A DNA stretch of 64,000 nt from Micromonospora endolithica (GCF_003626595.1 NZ_RBAK01000008.1:1-64000); one strand, 5' to 3'. Counted from the stretch's first letter, positions 43,494 to 52,587 are shown. The notes: generated by a model not told the origin, from the sequence alone. Numbers and translations: made by a program.

Positions 43494-46019
43494 TCAGCCG
43501 GCGCCGTCGGCGCGCAGGGGGAAGACGTTGGGGCGGGCCTCGTCGAGGAGGGTGCCGAGAACGGCGCCGATCTTGTCCGCCGGCATCGGCTTGAAGAAGT
43601 GGTAGCCCTGCGCGGCGGTGCAGCCCAGCTCGGCCAGCACGGACCGCTGCTCGGCCGTCTCCACGCCCTCGGCGACCACCCGCAGGCCCAGCTCCTGAGC
43701 CAGTCCCACGGTGGTCCGGACGATCGCCGCCGCCTCCGGCGAGTCCGCCATCCGGATGACGAAGGAGCGGTCCACCTTCAGCTCGTCCACCGCGATGCGG
43801 GTGAGGAACGTCAACGACGAGAAGCCGGTGCCGAAGTCGTCCACCGCCAACTGCACGCCCATCGCCCGCACGGTGGCCAGCACCTCGTCGATGACCTCCA
43901 GCTCGCTCATCACCACCGTCTCGGTGATCTCCAGGACCAGCCGGTGCGGCGGCACCTGGTGCCGTCGCAGCGCGTCCGCGATCTCCACCGGGAGCTTCGG
44001 GTCGAGCAGGCTGCGGGCCGAGAGGTTCACCGAGATCGGCACGTCCAGGCCCTCCCGGGCCCACCCGGCGGCGACGCCCAGCGCCTTGTCCAGCACGTAC
44101 CGGGTGAAGGTGCCGAGCTGCTCGCTGTTCTCCACCGGGCGGATGAAGTCGTGCGGCCCGAGCCAGCCCCGGCGCGGGTGCCGCCACCGGATCAGCGCCT
44201 CCACCCCGGTCGGTGCGCCGGTGGCCAGGTCCACCGCCGGCTGGAGGGCCAGCACCAGCTGGTCGTCGGTGGCCAGCGCCTCGCGCAGCTCGGCCAGCAA
44301 CGCGAGCTGGTCGGTGCTGGCCGCGTCCCGGGCCGGGTCGTACGCGGCGACACTGCCGCCGCCCTCCTTGGCCTGGTACATCGCGATGTCGGCCCGGCGC
44401 AGCAGCTCGGTCATGTCGGCGGTGCCCGCGTCGGCCACCACCACGCCCACCGAGACCTCGACGGACATCCGCACCCCGGCCACCTCGGTGGGAGCGGCGA
44501 GCCGCTCGGCGATCTCGCGCGCCTGGCGCAGCGCGTACGCCATCGGGGCGGTGCGGTCACCGATCACCGGGACCGACGTGAGCAGCAGGGCGAACTCGTC
44601 GCCGCCGAGGCGGCCCAGCAGGTCGCCGCCGCGGGCAAGCGAACCCAGCCGGTTGGCGGTCAGCCGCAGCAGCTGGTCGCCGGCCGCGTGCCCGAGCGTG
44701 TCGTTGACCTCCTTGAACTGGTCGACGTCGAGCAGCAGGAGCGCCACCGGATGGTCGTGGGCGAGCTGCCGGAGCGTCTGGTCGCCCTTGCCCAGCATGG
44801 CCGCGCGGTTGGCCAGCCCGGTCAGCGGATCGTGCACCGCCTCGTACGAGGAACGCGCGGTGACCAGGCGCAGCTCCCGGTGGGTCGCGGCGTCGTGCAG
44901 GGCGGCGGCGAGGGCGTCCGAGAACGCCGCCACCGCGTCGTGCTCGCGGGGGGAGGGCGGTGCGGACCGGGGCAGCCGCACCCGCAGCTCACCCACCTTG
45001 GTGTCGCCGACGGTGAGGGCGCGGACCAGCTCGTGTTCCTCCGGTGCGGCCCCGGCGGGCGCGCCGACCTCCAGGTCCACCAGCTGGCCACTCGGGTCGC
45101 CCCGGTACCGCCGCCACCGGCCGTCGGCGCGCGCCACGTCGATGTCGACCAGCTCGGCGTGGAAGAGGGTCAGCGCGCCGGTCACCGCGGCGGTGGCGAC
45201 GCCCCGCTCGTCGAGCTGGTTGAGCGCCGCCGTGGCGTCGGCGAAGGCCCGCCAGGCGCGCCGCTCCTGGTCGGCCCGGAGCCGGTGCCGGTAGGTCTGC
45301 TGGAGCAGCCAGAGCGGCGGCGGGAGCAGCAGCAGCCAGCGCGGATCCCGTTGCAGCAGGGCCACCACGACCAGGCCGACCGCGACGTTGCCGACGAACA
45401 TCAGCAGCTTGCCGCGCAGCGCCGCGAGCAGGAGGGGGACGGCGGGTACGCCGTACCGCAGGGCCAGCGTGCCGCCGCCGAGCAGGGCGCTGGCAAGGAG
45501 GTACGTGACCGAGCCGGCGATCAGCGCCACCGCGAGCACCGGGGTGAGCGGGGCGAGCAGCGGCCGGCCGAGCGCGGCGGTGACGGTGACCGCCAACGCG
45601 GTGGCGGCGGACAGCGAGGCCGCGATGCGGACGACCTCCCAGCCGCCTCGGCGGTCGCCGAACAGCGACATGGCCGCCCAGGCGAGGCCGGTGCCGCAGA
45701 GGGTGGCCGACGGGAGCCAGCCGGCGGGCGTCAGGAAGAGGCAGACGATCAGGGCCGCCTCGCCCCAGGTGATGCTCACCATGCCGGCGGAGGTGCGGAA
45801 CCGCAGGCGGGCGAGTTGGGCGAGGGCGAGGATCGCGACGGCGATCCCGAAGCGGGCCGGCCCGCCGAGCGGGTCGTCGGCCGGCAGCCCGGTCGGCAGG
45901 GTCGCCCCGAGGGCGGAGGCCACCAGGGCGGTCGCCGTGACCGCGGCGGTCAGCAGGAACAGCCGGGCGCGTACGCCGGGCACCTCCCGCCACGGTTCGC
46001 CGGCGCTGCCGGACGTCAC
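43494..46019 (-). CDS. Membrane GGDEF-EAL cyclic-di-GMP protein
   Basis: An 841-residue regulator. About seven hydrophobic helices (residues 20-235) are followed by a GAF-like region, then a GGDEF domain (RLGGDEFALLL) and an EAL domain (GVEALIRWRH). GGDEF is intact, and an inhibitory-site-like RGGD lies five residues before it. The EAL metal ligands are all seen: NLSARSL, EITET, DDFGTGFSSL, KVDRSF, AEGVET and GYHFFKPM. So both synthesis and breakdown of c-di-GMP are possible. In Streptomyces c-di-GMP controls BldD and development, and a similar role is likely here. The start is GTG with a GGGAGGAG site. Confidence 0.9.
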   Translation of the reverse strand: MTSGSAGEPWREVPGVRARLFLLTAAVTATALVASALGATLPTGLPADDPLGGPARFGIAVAILALAQLARLRFRTSAGMVSITWGEAALIVCLFLTPAGWLPSATLCGTGLAWAAMSLFGDRRGGWEVVRIAASLSAATALAVTVTAALGRPLLAPLTPVLAVALIAGSVTYLLASALLGGGTLALRYGVPAVPLLLAALRGKLLMFVGNVAVGLVVVALLQRDPRWLLLLPPPLWLLQQTYRHRLRADQERRAWRAFADATAALNQLDERGVATAAVTGALTLFHAELVDIDVARADGRWRRYRGDPSGQLVDLEVGAPAGAAPEEHELVRALTVGDTKVGELRVRLPRSAPPSPREHDAVAAFSDALAAALHDAATHRELRLVTARSSYEAVHDPLTGLANRAAMLGKGDQTLRQLAHDHPVALLLLDVDQFKEVNDTLGHAAGDQLLRLTANRLGSLARGGDLLGRLGGDEFALLLTSVPVIGDRTAPMAYALRQAREIAERLAAPTEVAGVRMSVEVSVGVVVADAGTADMTELLRRADIAMYQAKEGGGSVAAYDPARDAASTDQLALLAELREALATDDQLVLALQPAVDLATGAPTGVEALIRWRHPRRGWLGPHDFIRPVENSEQLGTFTRYVLDKALGVAAGWAREGLDVPISVNLSARSLLDPKLPVEIADALRRHQVPPHRLVLEITETVVMSELEVIDEVLATVRAMGVQLAVDDFGTGFSSLTFLTRIAVDELKVDRSFVIRMADSPEAAAIVRTTVGLAQELGLRVVAEGVETAEQRSVLAELGCTAAQGYHFFKPMPADKIGAVLGTLLDEARPNVFPLRADGAG

Positions 46020-46143
46020 CGATCTCCTCCCGCCACGGGCCGGCCGGAGGTACGACGAGCCGTCGCTGCTGTGACGGTCATCGGCGCCCCCTCCCGCGCA
46101 CGGCCTTGCGGGACTTCTGGTCCCCCGGCGGAAGGCTAAGCCA

Positions 46144-46179
46144 AACCCGGTGGCCGCAACAGGGGGCGGCCACCGGGTT
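46144..46179 (-). terminator. Strong terminator hairpin
   Basis: AACCCGGTGGCCGC (46144-46157) and GCGGCCACCGGGTT (46166-46179) are perfect 14-bp arms with an eight-base loop. It ends the mca/small-membrane-protein transcript just after the stop at 46200. Confidence 0.75.
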
Positions 46180-46199
46180 CGACGTGATTCATGCCCGGA

Positions 46200-46493
46200 C
46201 TAGCCGTTCCGGTGCTGCTGACGCCCGTCGGGTGCGTTCGTCGATGAATCCTGCGTTCCCGTCCCGTCTGTCGGATCACCGACTGCCGCGTCGGCCCGGC
46301 CGTGCTCGGCCGACGGCGGCTGCTGCGGGAACCGGTCGGGCAGCCGGCGCAGCCGGGCGTTCATGTTGCGGATCAGCAGGACGGTGGCGGTCGCCAGGAG
46401 CAGGATGAGGAACAGGCCCATCGGACCGGCCAGCCCACCCGTGCGGGTGTCCCCGAAGTTGTTCTGGGCGAGCACCTGGGCGGTGGTCAACAT
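46200..46493 (-). CDS. Small single-pass membrane protein downstream of mca
   Basis: A 97-residue protein with one hydrophobic helix (LFLILLLATATVLLIRNMN, about 27-45) followed by a basic then acidic, serine/proline-rich cytoplasmic tail. A GGAGGA ribosome site precedes the ATG. It follows mca by 48 bases on the same strand and resembles small proteins I recall beside mca in other actinomycetes. Function unknown. Confidence 0.7.
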   Translation of the reverse strand: MLTTAQVLAQNNFGDTRTGGLAGPMGLFLILLLATATVLLIRNMNARLRRLPDRFPQQPPSAEHGRADAAVGDPTDGTGTQDSSTNAPDGRQQHRNG

Positions 46494-46541
46494 GGTGTTC
46501 CTCCGATGCGCGGTTGGTGACCAGGGTAGACCCGTGCCCGG

Positions 46542-47423
46542 TCAGCGGACATGGGCCGTCTCCCGCACACCGGCGAAGAGGTCCGACTCGGGCAGTGGGC
46601 TGTCCACCAGTGAGCGGACCAGCTCGAAGTCCTCCGTCGGCCAGGACCGCTTCTGCAGCTCCATCGGCACCTGGAACCAGAAGCCGTCCGGGTCGATCTG
46701 GGTGGCGTGGGCGCGCAGGGCGTCGTCCCGGACCGGGAAGTAGTCGGAGCACTCGACCCGGGTGGTGATCCGGGGGCCCTTGTCCGGCCGGTCCTCCCAG
46801 CGCTTGATCCACTCTCCGTACGGCGACTCCAGGCCGGCGGCGAGGATCCCCTCGTGCAGGGCCATGATCTTGCCCTTGGAAAACCCGATGTCGTAGTAGA
46901 GCTTGAGCGGCTGCCACGGTTCGCCCAGTTCCGGGTAGCGCTCCGGGTCGCCGGCCGCCTCGAAGGCCGCGACGCTGATCTTGTGGGTCATGATGTGGTC
47001 GGGGTGCGGGTATCCGCCCTCCTCGTCGTACGTGGTGACGACGTGCGGGCGGAACTGCCGCATCAGCCGGACCAGCGGCCCCGCCGCCACCTCGACGTCC
47101 TGGAGGGCGAAGCAGCCCTCCGGCAACGGCGGCAGCGGGTCGCCCTCCGGCAGCCCGGAGTCGACGAAGCCCAGCCACGCCTGCTCCACACCGAGGATGG
47201 CGCGGGCGGCGTCCATCTCGGCGCGGCGGATCTGCCCGATGTCGGCCCAGACGTCCGGCCGGTCCATCTTCGGGTTCAGCACGCTGCCGCGTTCACCCCC
47301 GGTGCACGTGACCACCAGGACGTCCACGCCCTCGGCCACGTACTTGGCCATCGTCGCCGCACCCTTGCTGGACTCGTCGTCCGGATGCGCGTGCACAGCC
47401 ATGAGTCGCAGTCGCTCTGCCAC
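46542..47423 (-). CDS. mca: Mycothiol S-conjugate amidase
   Basis: A 293-residue zinc amidase of the MshB/Mca (LmbE) family. It cleaves mycothiol S-conjugates to release mercapturic acids for export, a detoxification step limited to mycothiol-using actinobacteria. The zinc site is HAHPDDESSKG at about 12-22 with the later HPDH motif in GGYPHPDHIMTH. KIMALHEGILAAGLESPYGEW is typical of Mca rather than MshB. The GTG start has GAGGAG eight bases upstream. It is divergent from the DUF4307 gene. Confidence 0.9.
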   Translation of the reverse strand: MAERLRLMAVHAHPDDESSKGAATMAKYVAEGVDVLVVTCTGGERGSVLNPKMDRPDVWADIGQIRRAEMDAARAILGVEQAWLGFVDSGLPEGDPLPPLPEGCFALQDVEVAAGPLVRLMRQFRPHVVTTYDEEGGYPHPDHIMTHKISVAAFEAAGDPERYPELGEPWQPLKLYYDIGFSKGKIMALHEGILAAGLESPYGEWIKRWEDRPDKGPRITTRVECSDYFPVRDDALRAHATQIDPDGFWFQVPMELQKRSWPTEDFELVRSLVDSPLPESDLFAGVRETAHVR

Positions 47424-47615
47424 CTTTGGCGCTCCTCGTCTCTGCCAACCGACGGCCACACCCCCGGGCCGACTGGCTGACCTGCCGGAATCCTCCCCCG
47501 CGCCCGGACCTGCCGGCGGCCGACCTGGCATTCTTGACAACAGGACCGGCTGGGAGAATGGAACCCTGCCATTCTTGCCGATGCCGCCGACAACAACGCC
47601 AGGAGATTCCCGCCG

Positions 47616-48047
47616 GTGACCGAGACGCACGCCACAACCGCACCGGGGGCGCCGGTATTCCCGCCCGGCCGCTACGGCCGCCGCCGGGAGCCGGGCCGTC
47701 GCCGACCGTTGCTGGTCGCGCTGCTGGCGCTCGCGCTGCTGGCCGTCCTGGGCGTGGTCAGCGTGCGCCTCTACCAGCAGTACGGGGATCCGAACTACCG
47801 GGCCGAGGTGATCACCTACACCGGGATCACCGACGAGCAGGTGCTCGTCGACTTCCGGGTCACCGTGCCGGACGGCGGTCGGGCGGTGTGTGTCCTGCGG
47901 GCCCGGTCCCGGGACGGCGCGCAGGTCGCGCTGGAAGAGGTCACCGTCGCCGCCCGCCCCGGTGAGCGGCACATCACCACCCAGCACCGCCTGACCACCA
48001 GCGGCCGGCCGTTCATCGGCGAGGTGCTGCGCTGCCGGCCCGCCTGA
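47616..48047 (+). CDS. DUF4307 membrane-anchored protein
   Basis: A 143-residue protein with an arginine-rich N-terminus (YGRRREPGRRRPL), one membrane helix (VALLALALLAVLGVVSVRL) and an extracytoplasmic beta-rich domain containing YRAEVITYTGITDEQVLVDF and CVLRARSRDG, with two cysteines that could form a disulfide. It matches DUF4307, which commonly lies next to mca and greA in actinobacteria. Its function is unknown. The start is GTG. Confidence 0.82.
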   Translation: MTETHATTAPGAPVFPPGRYGRRREPGRRRPLLVALLALALLAVLGVVSVRLYQQYGDPNYRAEVITYTGITDEQVLVDFRVTVPDGGRAVCVLRARSRDGAQVALEEVTVAARPGERHITTQHRLTTSGRPFIGEVLRCRPA

Positions 48048-48178
48048 CCGGTCCGGGACCCACCGCCACCGCCGGCGACCGGCCCACCGTCGGTTGATCA
48101 CCGGCAACCTGTGTCGTACGGCACTGGTAACTTGGAAGTTCACCTGTCAGCCAGCACGCACAAACGAGGAGTACGCCT

Positions 48179-48676
48179 GTGTCCACTGGAAACGAGGCGC
48201 CCGCCACCTGGCTGTCCCAGGACGCGTTCAACCGTCTCCAGGCTGAGCTCGACGAGCTGATCGCCAACCGGCCGGTCATCGCGGCCGAGATCAACGCCCG
48301 GCGCGAGGAGGGCGACCTGCGGGAGAACGGCGGCTACCACGCCGCCCGCGAGGAGCAGGGCAAGGCCGAGGGCCGCATCCTCTACCTCAAGGAGCTGCTC
48401 CGCACCGCCCAGGTCGGCGAGGCGCCGACCGCCGACACGGTGGCGCCCGGCATGGTCGTGACGATCTACTTCGACGACGACAAGGACGACACCGAGACGT
48501 TCCTGCTCGGGTCCCGGGAGATCTCGGCCACGACCGACCTCACGGTCTACAGCCCGGAGTCGGCGCTGGGCAAGGCGATCCTGCACTGCCGCCCCGGTCA
48601 GACCTGCACCTACACCGCCCCCAGCGGCGCGGACATCAAGGTGACCGTGGTCAGCTTCGAGCCGTTCTCCGGCTGA
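48179..48676 (+). CDS. greA: Transcription elongation factor GreA
   Basis: A 165-residue GreA that restarts backtracked RNA polymerase by stimulating transcript cleavage. Residues 10-80 form the antiparallel coiled coil (LSQDAFNRLQAELDELIANR at its start) with the acidic tip EEGDLREN that reaches the active site. The C-terminal FKBP-like domain has TVYSPESALGKAILHCRPGQ. The start is GTG. In mycobacteria greA is also close to mca. It ends at a terminator shared with ilvA. Confidence 0.93.
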   Translation: MSTGNEAPATWLSQDAFNRLQAELDELIANRPVIAAEINARREEGDLRENGGYHAAREEQGKAEGRILYLKELLRTAQVGEAPTADTVAPGMVVTIYFDDDKDDTETFLLGSREISATTDLTVYSPESALGKAILHCRPGQTCTYTAPSGADIKVTVVSFEPFSG

Positions 48677-48683
48677 GCGGTCC

Positions 48684-48723
48684 CCGCCGGGGCGTGACGC
48701 CGGTCGGTGTCACGCCCCGGCGG
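48684..48723. terminator. Bidirectional terminator between greA and ilvA
   Basis: CCGCCGGGGCGTGAC (48684-48698) and GTCACGCCCCGGCGG (48709-48723) are perfect 15-bp arms with a ten-base loop. The right arm contains the stop and last codons of ilvA, and the left arm starts seven bases after the greA stop. Confidence 0.8.
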
Positions 48724-49927
48724 CGAAGACCTGATAGCCGCTGGCCCGCAGGGCGCTGATCAGCTTGTCCGAGTGCTCCACGCCCCGGGTCTCCACCGAC
48801 AACGCCACCTCGACCTCGCCCAGGCGCAGGTGCGGGTTCGCCCGCTGGTGCTCCACGTCGACCACGTTGGCCCGGTGCTCGGCGATCTCGCCGAGCAGTG
48901 AGGCGAGCTGCCCCGGCCGGTCGGTGCAGCGCACGGTGACCCGCAGGTAGCGGCCGGCCGCCGCCAGTCCGTGCTCGATCACCCGCATCATCAGCAGCGG
49001 GTCGATGTTGCCGCCGGAGAGCACCGCCACCACCGGCGTCTCGACCTGCACCGCACCGGCGAGCAGAGCGGCCACGCCGACCGCGCCGGCCGGCTCGACC
49101 ACCTGCTTGCCCCGTTCCAGCAGCGTCAGCAGGGCCCGCGAGATGTCCTCCTCGGACACCGTCACCATCTCGTCGACGAGCTTGCGGACGTGGGTGAAGG
49201 TCAGCTCCCCGGGCCGCCCGACCGCGATGCCGTCGGCGATCGTGCTGAAGGACGGCAGGCGCACCGGTTCACCCGCCACCAGGGAGGGCGGGAAGGCGGC
49301 GGCGCTGGCCGCCTGCACGCCGACGATCCGGACGTCCGGCCGCAGCGCCTTCGCCGCGACCGCGATGCCGGACACCAGCCCGCCGCCACCCACCCCGGTG
49401 ATGATCGTCTTGACGTCGGGGCACTGTTCGAGGATCTCCAGCGCCACCGTGCCCTGGCCGGCGATCACGTCCGGATGGTCGAACGGGTGGATCAGCACCG
49501 CGCCGGTCCGCTCGGCGAACGTCTGCGCCGCGATCAGGGATTCGTCGACCGTGTTGCCGACCAGTTCCACCTGCGCGCCGTACCCCTTGGTGGCCGCCAC
49601 CTTCGGCAGCGGCGCGTTCACCGGCATGAAGACGGTGGCGTGCGTACCGACCAGGCCGGCGGCGAGCGCCACCCCCTGCGCGTGGTTGCCGGCGCTGGCC
49701 GCGACCACACCCCCGGCCCGCTCCGCCGCGGACAGCCGGGAGATCCGCACGTACGCCCCGCGCACCTTGTACGACCCGGCCCGTTGCAGGTTCTCGCACT
49801 TGAGCCACGCCGGACCGCCCAACTGCGCGCTCAGCGGTCGCGAGGGCTCCAGCGGGGTGGTGCGGACGACGCCGGCGAGCAGTTCCCGCGCCGCGCGTAT
49901 GTCGTCCAGGCTGACCAGTTCCGTCAT
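48710..49927 (-). CDS. ilvA: Threonine ammonia-lyase with ACT domain
   Basis: A 405-residue PLP enzyme converting threonine to 2-oxobutanoate. The PLP lysine lies in AGSYKVRGAYVR (about residue 52), SAGNHAQG is the substrate loop and GVGGGGLVSG the phosphate loop. Residues of about 325-405 form a single ACT domain (VTVRCTDRPGQLASLLGEIA), so allosteric control by an amino acid is expected. The single ACT layout fits the shorter TdcB/IlvA2 type rather than the two-ACT biosynthetic enzyme. The ATG replaces a longer frame through intergenic DNA. Confidence 0.88.
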   Translation of the reverse strand: MTELVSLDDIRAARELLAGVVRTTPLEPSRPLSAQLGGPAWLKCENLQRAGSYKVRGAYVRISRLSAAERAGGVVAASAGNHAQGVALAAGLVGTHATVFMPVNAPLPKVAATKGYGAQVELVGNTVDESLIAAQTFAERTGAVLIHPFDHPDVIAGQGTVALEILEQCPDVKTIITGVGGGGLVSGIAVAAKALRPDVRIVGVQAASAAAFPPSLVAGEPVRLPSFSTIADGIAVGRPGELTFTHVRKLVDEMVTVSEEDISRALLTLLERGKQVVEPAGAVGVAALLAGAVQVETPVVAVLSGGNIDPLLMMRVIEHGLAAAGRYLRVTVRCTDRPGQLASLLGEIAEHRANVVDVEHQRANPHLRLGEVEVALSVETRGVEHSDKLISALRASGYQVFAAGA

Positions 49928-49952
49928 GCCCCGATCGTGCCACCTGTCCCGG

Positions 49953-51347
49953 TCACCGGGTCGGGGTGGGGACTCTCGGGTAGCCGGGGGCGTGGCGGGT
50001 CCAGGGGGCTTCCAGCTCGAACTGGCCGGCGACACCGAGCAGCAGCAGCTCCGAGCCGGGCGGGCCGACCAGCTGCACCGCCACCGGCAGCCCGTCGGGG
50101 CGGCGGCCGACCGGCACGACGATGGCCGGCAGGCCGGCGATGTTCCACGGTGCCGCGTACGGGGCGTACCGGATGTTGGTCACCATGTTCGCCCGCCAGG
50201 ACCGGGCCGACCAGCCGGCGGCCGCCGGCGGCGCGGTGGCCAGCGCCGGGGTGAGCAGCAGGTCGACCGAGTGGTCGGCGAAGAAGCCGATCGAGCGGTC
50301 CCGCCAGGCGTCCCGGTCGGCCTCCCGGACGTACCCACGCTTCTGCGCCCACTCGCCGAGCGCGACGTGCCGGCGGCTGCGCCGCTGGAGCCCGGCCCGG
50401 TCGACACCGGCGGCCCGCACGTCGGCGGCGGCCGCGGCGAACCAGGTGGCGATGCCCTGCAGGCCCAGCGCGGTCGGGTAGACCGGGTCGGCGGGGATGG
50501 TGTCGTGGCCGGCCGCGGCGAGCAGCCGACCGGCGGCGGCGACCGCGTCCCGGTTCGGCTGGTCGGGCTGCACGCCGCGCACCGGCGACCGCAGCGACAC
50601 ACCGACCCGCAGCCGCTGCGGCGGGACCAGCTTCTCCTGCCGGCGGCCGGCGAGCACCTGGAAGCCCACCGCCGCGTCGGCGACCGTGGTGGCGAGCATG
50701 CCGTGCTCGGTGAGGCCGAACCAGTCGTCGGCGCCGAGCTGGCAGGGGATCACGCCCCGGCCCGGCTTCAACCCGACCAGGCCGCAGCAGGCCGCCGGGA
50801 TGCGGATGGAGCCGAGGCCGTCGTTGCCGTGCGCGATCGGCACCAGGCCGGCGGCGACCGCGGCGGCCGCGCCGCCGGAGGAACCACCGGGCGTACGCGA
50901 GCGGTCCCACGGATTGCGGGTCACCGCGCTCTCGTCGTCGGTGAGGCCCCACAGGCCGAGTTCCGGCATCCGGGTCACGCCGAGGATCACCGCGCCGGCA
51001 CCGCGCAGCCGCCGGACCACCTCGTGGTCGGCCTCGGCGACGGCGGTACGCACCGCGGCCGATCCGTTCCAGGTGGGCAGGCCGGCGACGGGGGTGTTCT
51101 CCTTCACCGCCACCGGCACGCCGGCCAGCGGGAGGTTGGCCAGTTCCTCCTGCTCGTCGACCTTCTCGGCCTCGGTGATCGCCTCCCCGCCGCGTACCGC
51201 GCGGAACGCGGCGAGGTCGGCGTCGGCGCGCGCGATGTGGTCGAGGTGGTCGGCGACCACCTGGGTGGCCGACACGTCACCCCGGCGTACGCCCCGGGCG
51301 ATCTGCTTGGCGGTCGCACCGACCCAGGTCGGCATGATGTCCTGCAC
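49953..51347 (-). CDS. Amidase signature family protein
   Basis: A 464-residue amidase. The Ser-cisSer-Lys triad is visible as K82 (VAVKENTPVAG), S156 in GGSSGG and S180 in DGLGSIRIP. These enzymes hydrolyse carboxylic or aryl amides; substrate unknown. I chose the GTG at 51347 because GGAGG lies six bases upstream. The in-frame GTG at 51353 would leave no spacer. Not GatA: no gatB or gatC nearby, and the sequence diverges from GatA. It lies 22 bases behind the trans-sulfuration gene on the same strand. Confidence 0.82.
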   Translation of the reverse strand: MQDIMPTWVGATAKQIARGVRRGDVSATQVVADHLDHIARADADLAAFRAVRGGEAITEAEKVDEQEELANLPLAGVPVAVKENTPVAGLPTWNGSAAVRTAVAEADHEVVRRLRGAGAVILGVTRMPELGLWGLTDDESAVTRNPWDRSRTPGGSSGGAAAAVAAGLVPIAHGNDGLGSIRIPAACCGLVGLKPGRGVIPCQLGADDWFGLTEHGMLATTVADAAVGFQVLAGRRQEKLVPPQRLRVGVSLRSPVRGVQPDQPNRDAVAAAGRLLAAAGHDTIPADPVYPTALGLQGIATWFAAAAADVRAAGVDRAGLQRRSRRHVALGEWAQKRGYVREADRDAWRDRSIGFFADHSVDLLLTPALATAPPAAAGWSARSWRANMVTNIRYAPYAAPWNIAGLPAIVVPVGRRPDGLPVAVQLVGPPGSELLLLGVAGQFELEAPWTRHAPGYPRVPTPTR

Positions 51348-51369
51348 GGCCACCCTCCCCAAACGGCGG

Positions 51370-52512
51370 TCAGCCCAGTGCCTGCTCCAGATCGGCGAGC
51401 AGGTCGTCGACCGTCTCGATGCCGACAGACAGTCGCACGAGATCACCGGGAACTTCAAGCGGCGAGCCGGCGGCACTTGCGTGTGTCATCCGGCCCGGGT
51501 GCTCGATCAGGGACTCCACGCCGCCGAGCGACTCGGCGAGGACGAACAACTTCGCCCGGTTGCAGATCTGGACGGCGTGGTCCTCACCGCCGGCCGCCCG
51601 GAAGGAGATCATGCCGCCGAAGCGGCGCATCTGCTTCGCGGCCACCTCGTGCCCGGGGTGCGACGACAGCCCCGGGTAGATCACCTGACCGACCTTGGCG
51701 TGTCCGTCCAGGTACGCCGCGATCCGCTCGGCGTTGTCGCAGTGCCGGTCCATGCGTACGCCCAGGGTCTTGATGCCGCGCAGGGTGAGCCACGCGTCGA
51801 ACGGGCCGTTGATCGCGCCCATCGCGTTCTGGTGGTAGCGCAGTTCCTCGCCGAGGTCCCGGTCGGCGGCGACCAGCGCACCACCGACCACGTCGGAGTG
51901 CCCGCCGACGTACTTGGTGGTGGAGTGCACGACCACGTCCGCGCCGTGCGCGATGGGCTGCTGGAGGTACGGCGAGGCGAACGTGTTGTCGACCACCAGC
52001 AGGGCGCCCGCGTCGTGCGCGACGGCGGCCAGGGCGGCGATGTCGGCGATGCCCAGCAGCGGGTTGGTCGGCGTCTCCACCCACACGATCTTCGTCGTGC
52101 CCGGCCGGATCGCGGCTCGCACGGCGTCGACGTCGGAGACCTTCGCCGGGGTGTACGCGAGGCCCCAGCGCTCGGCGACCTTGGCGAACAGGCGGTAGGT
52201 GCCGCCGTACGCGTCGTCGGGGATGACGACGTGGTCACCGGGCGTGCAGACGGTACGCAGCAGGGTGTCCTCGGCGGCCAGGCCGCTGGCGAAGGCGAGC
52301 GCGACCGGCCCGCCCTCCAGCGCGGCGAGGCACTCCTGGAGCGCGTCCCGGGTCGGGTTGCCGGAACGGCTGTACTCGTAGCCCAGCCGGGGAGCGCCGA
52401 CGGCGTCCTGGGCGTAGGTGCTGGTCTGGTAGATCGGTGGGATCACCGCGCCGGTACGGGCCTCGGGGTCCTGACCGGCGTGGATGGCGAGCGTCTCGAA
52501 GCCGTGGTTCAT
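51370..52512 (-). CDS. metB: Cystathionine gamma-synthase / gamma-lyase
   Basis: A 380-residue Cys/Met metabolism PLP enzyme. The PLP lysine is K200 in VVHSTTKYVGGHSDV, and ASGLAAEDTLLRT, ETPTNPLLGIADI and DNTFASPYLQQP are typical. GEYSRSGNPTR-like residues (YEYSRSGNPTR, about 45-55) bind the cofactor phosphate. The family members making (MetB) and breaking (CGL) cystathionine are hard to tell apart by sequence; in actinomycetes this type often acts as the lyase of reverse trans-sulfuration, which would pair with the cystathionine beta-synthase at 62.6 kb. TAACGT seven bases before the ATG indicates a leaderless mRNA. Confidence 0.85.
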   Translation of the reverse strand: MNHGFETLAIHAGQDPEARTGAVIPPIYQTSTYAQDAVGAPRLGYEYSRSGNPTRDALQECLAALEGGPVALAFASGLAAEDTLLRTVCTPGDHVVIPDDAYGGTYRLFAKVAERWGLAYTPAKVSDVDAVRAAIRPGTTKIVWVETPTNPLLGIADIAALAAVAHDAGALLVVDNTFASPYLQQPIAHGADVVVHSTTKYVGGHSDVVGGALVAADRDLGEELRYHQNAMGAINGPFDAWLTLRGIKTLGVRMDRHCDNAERIAAYLDGHAKVGQVIYPGLSSHPGHEVAAKQMRRFGGMISFRAAGGEDHAVQICNRAKLFVLAESLGGVESLIEHPGRMTHASAAGSPLEVPGDLVRLSVGIETVDDLLADLEQALG

Positions 52513-52533
52513 GCCCGGAACGTTAGTCCAGTG

Positions 52534-52587
52534 CAAGGAAGGGCCCCCCGTTAACGCCTCCGGTAGAGGAAGGGCCCCCTGTTAACA
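52534..52587. repeat. Dispersed palindromic repeat, copy C (rearranged right half)
   Basis: The left half CAAGGAAGGGCCCC followed by GTTAACGCCT matches copies A and B. The right half is AGGAAGGGCCCCCTGTTAAC, a direct rather than inverted repeat of the left half. It lies between the divergent metB and HIT starts, directly upstream of the metB promoter. Confidence 0.75.
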
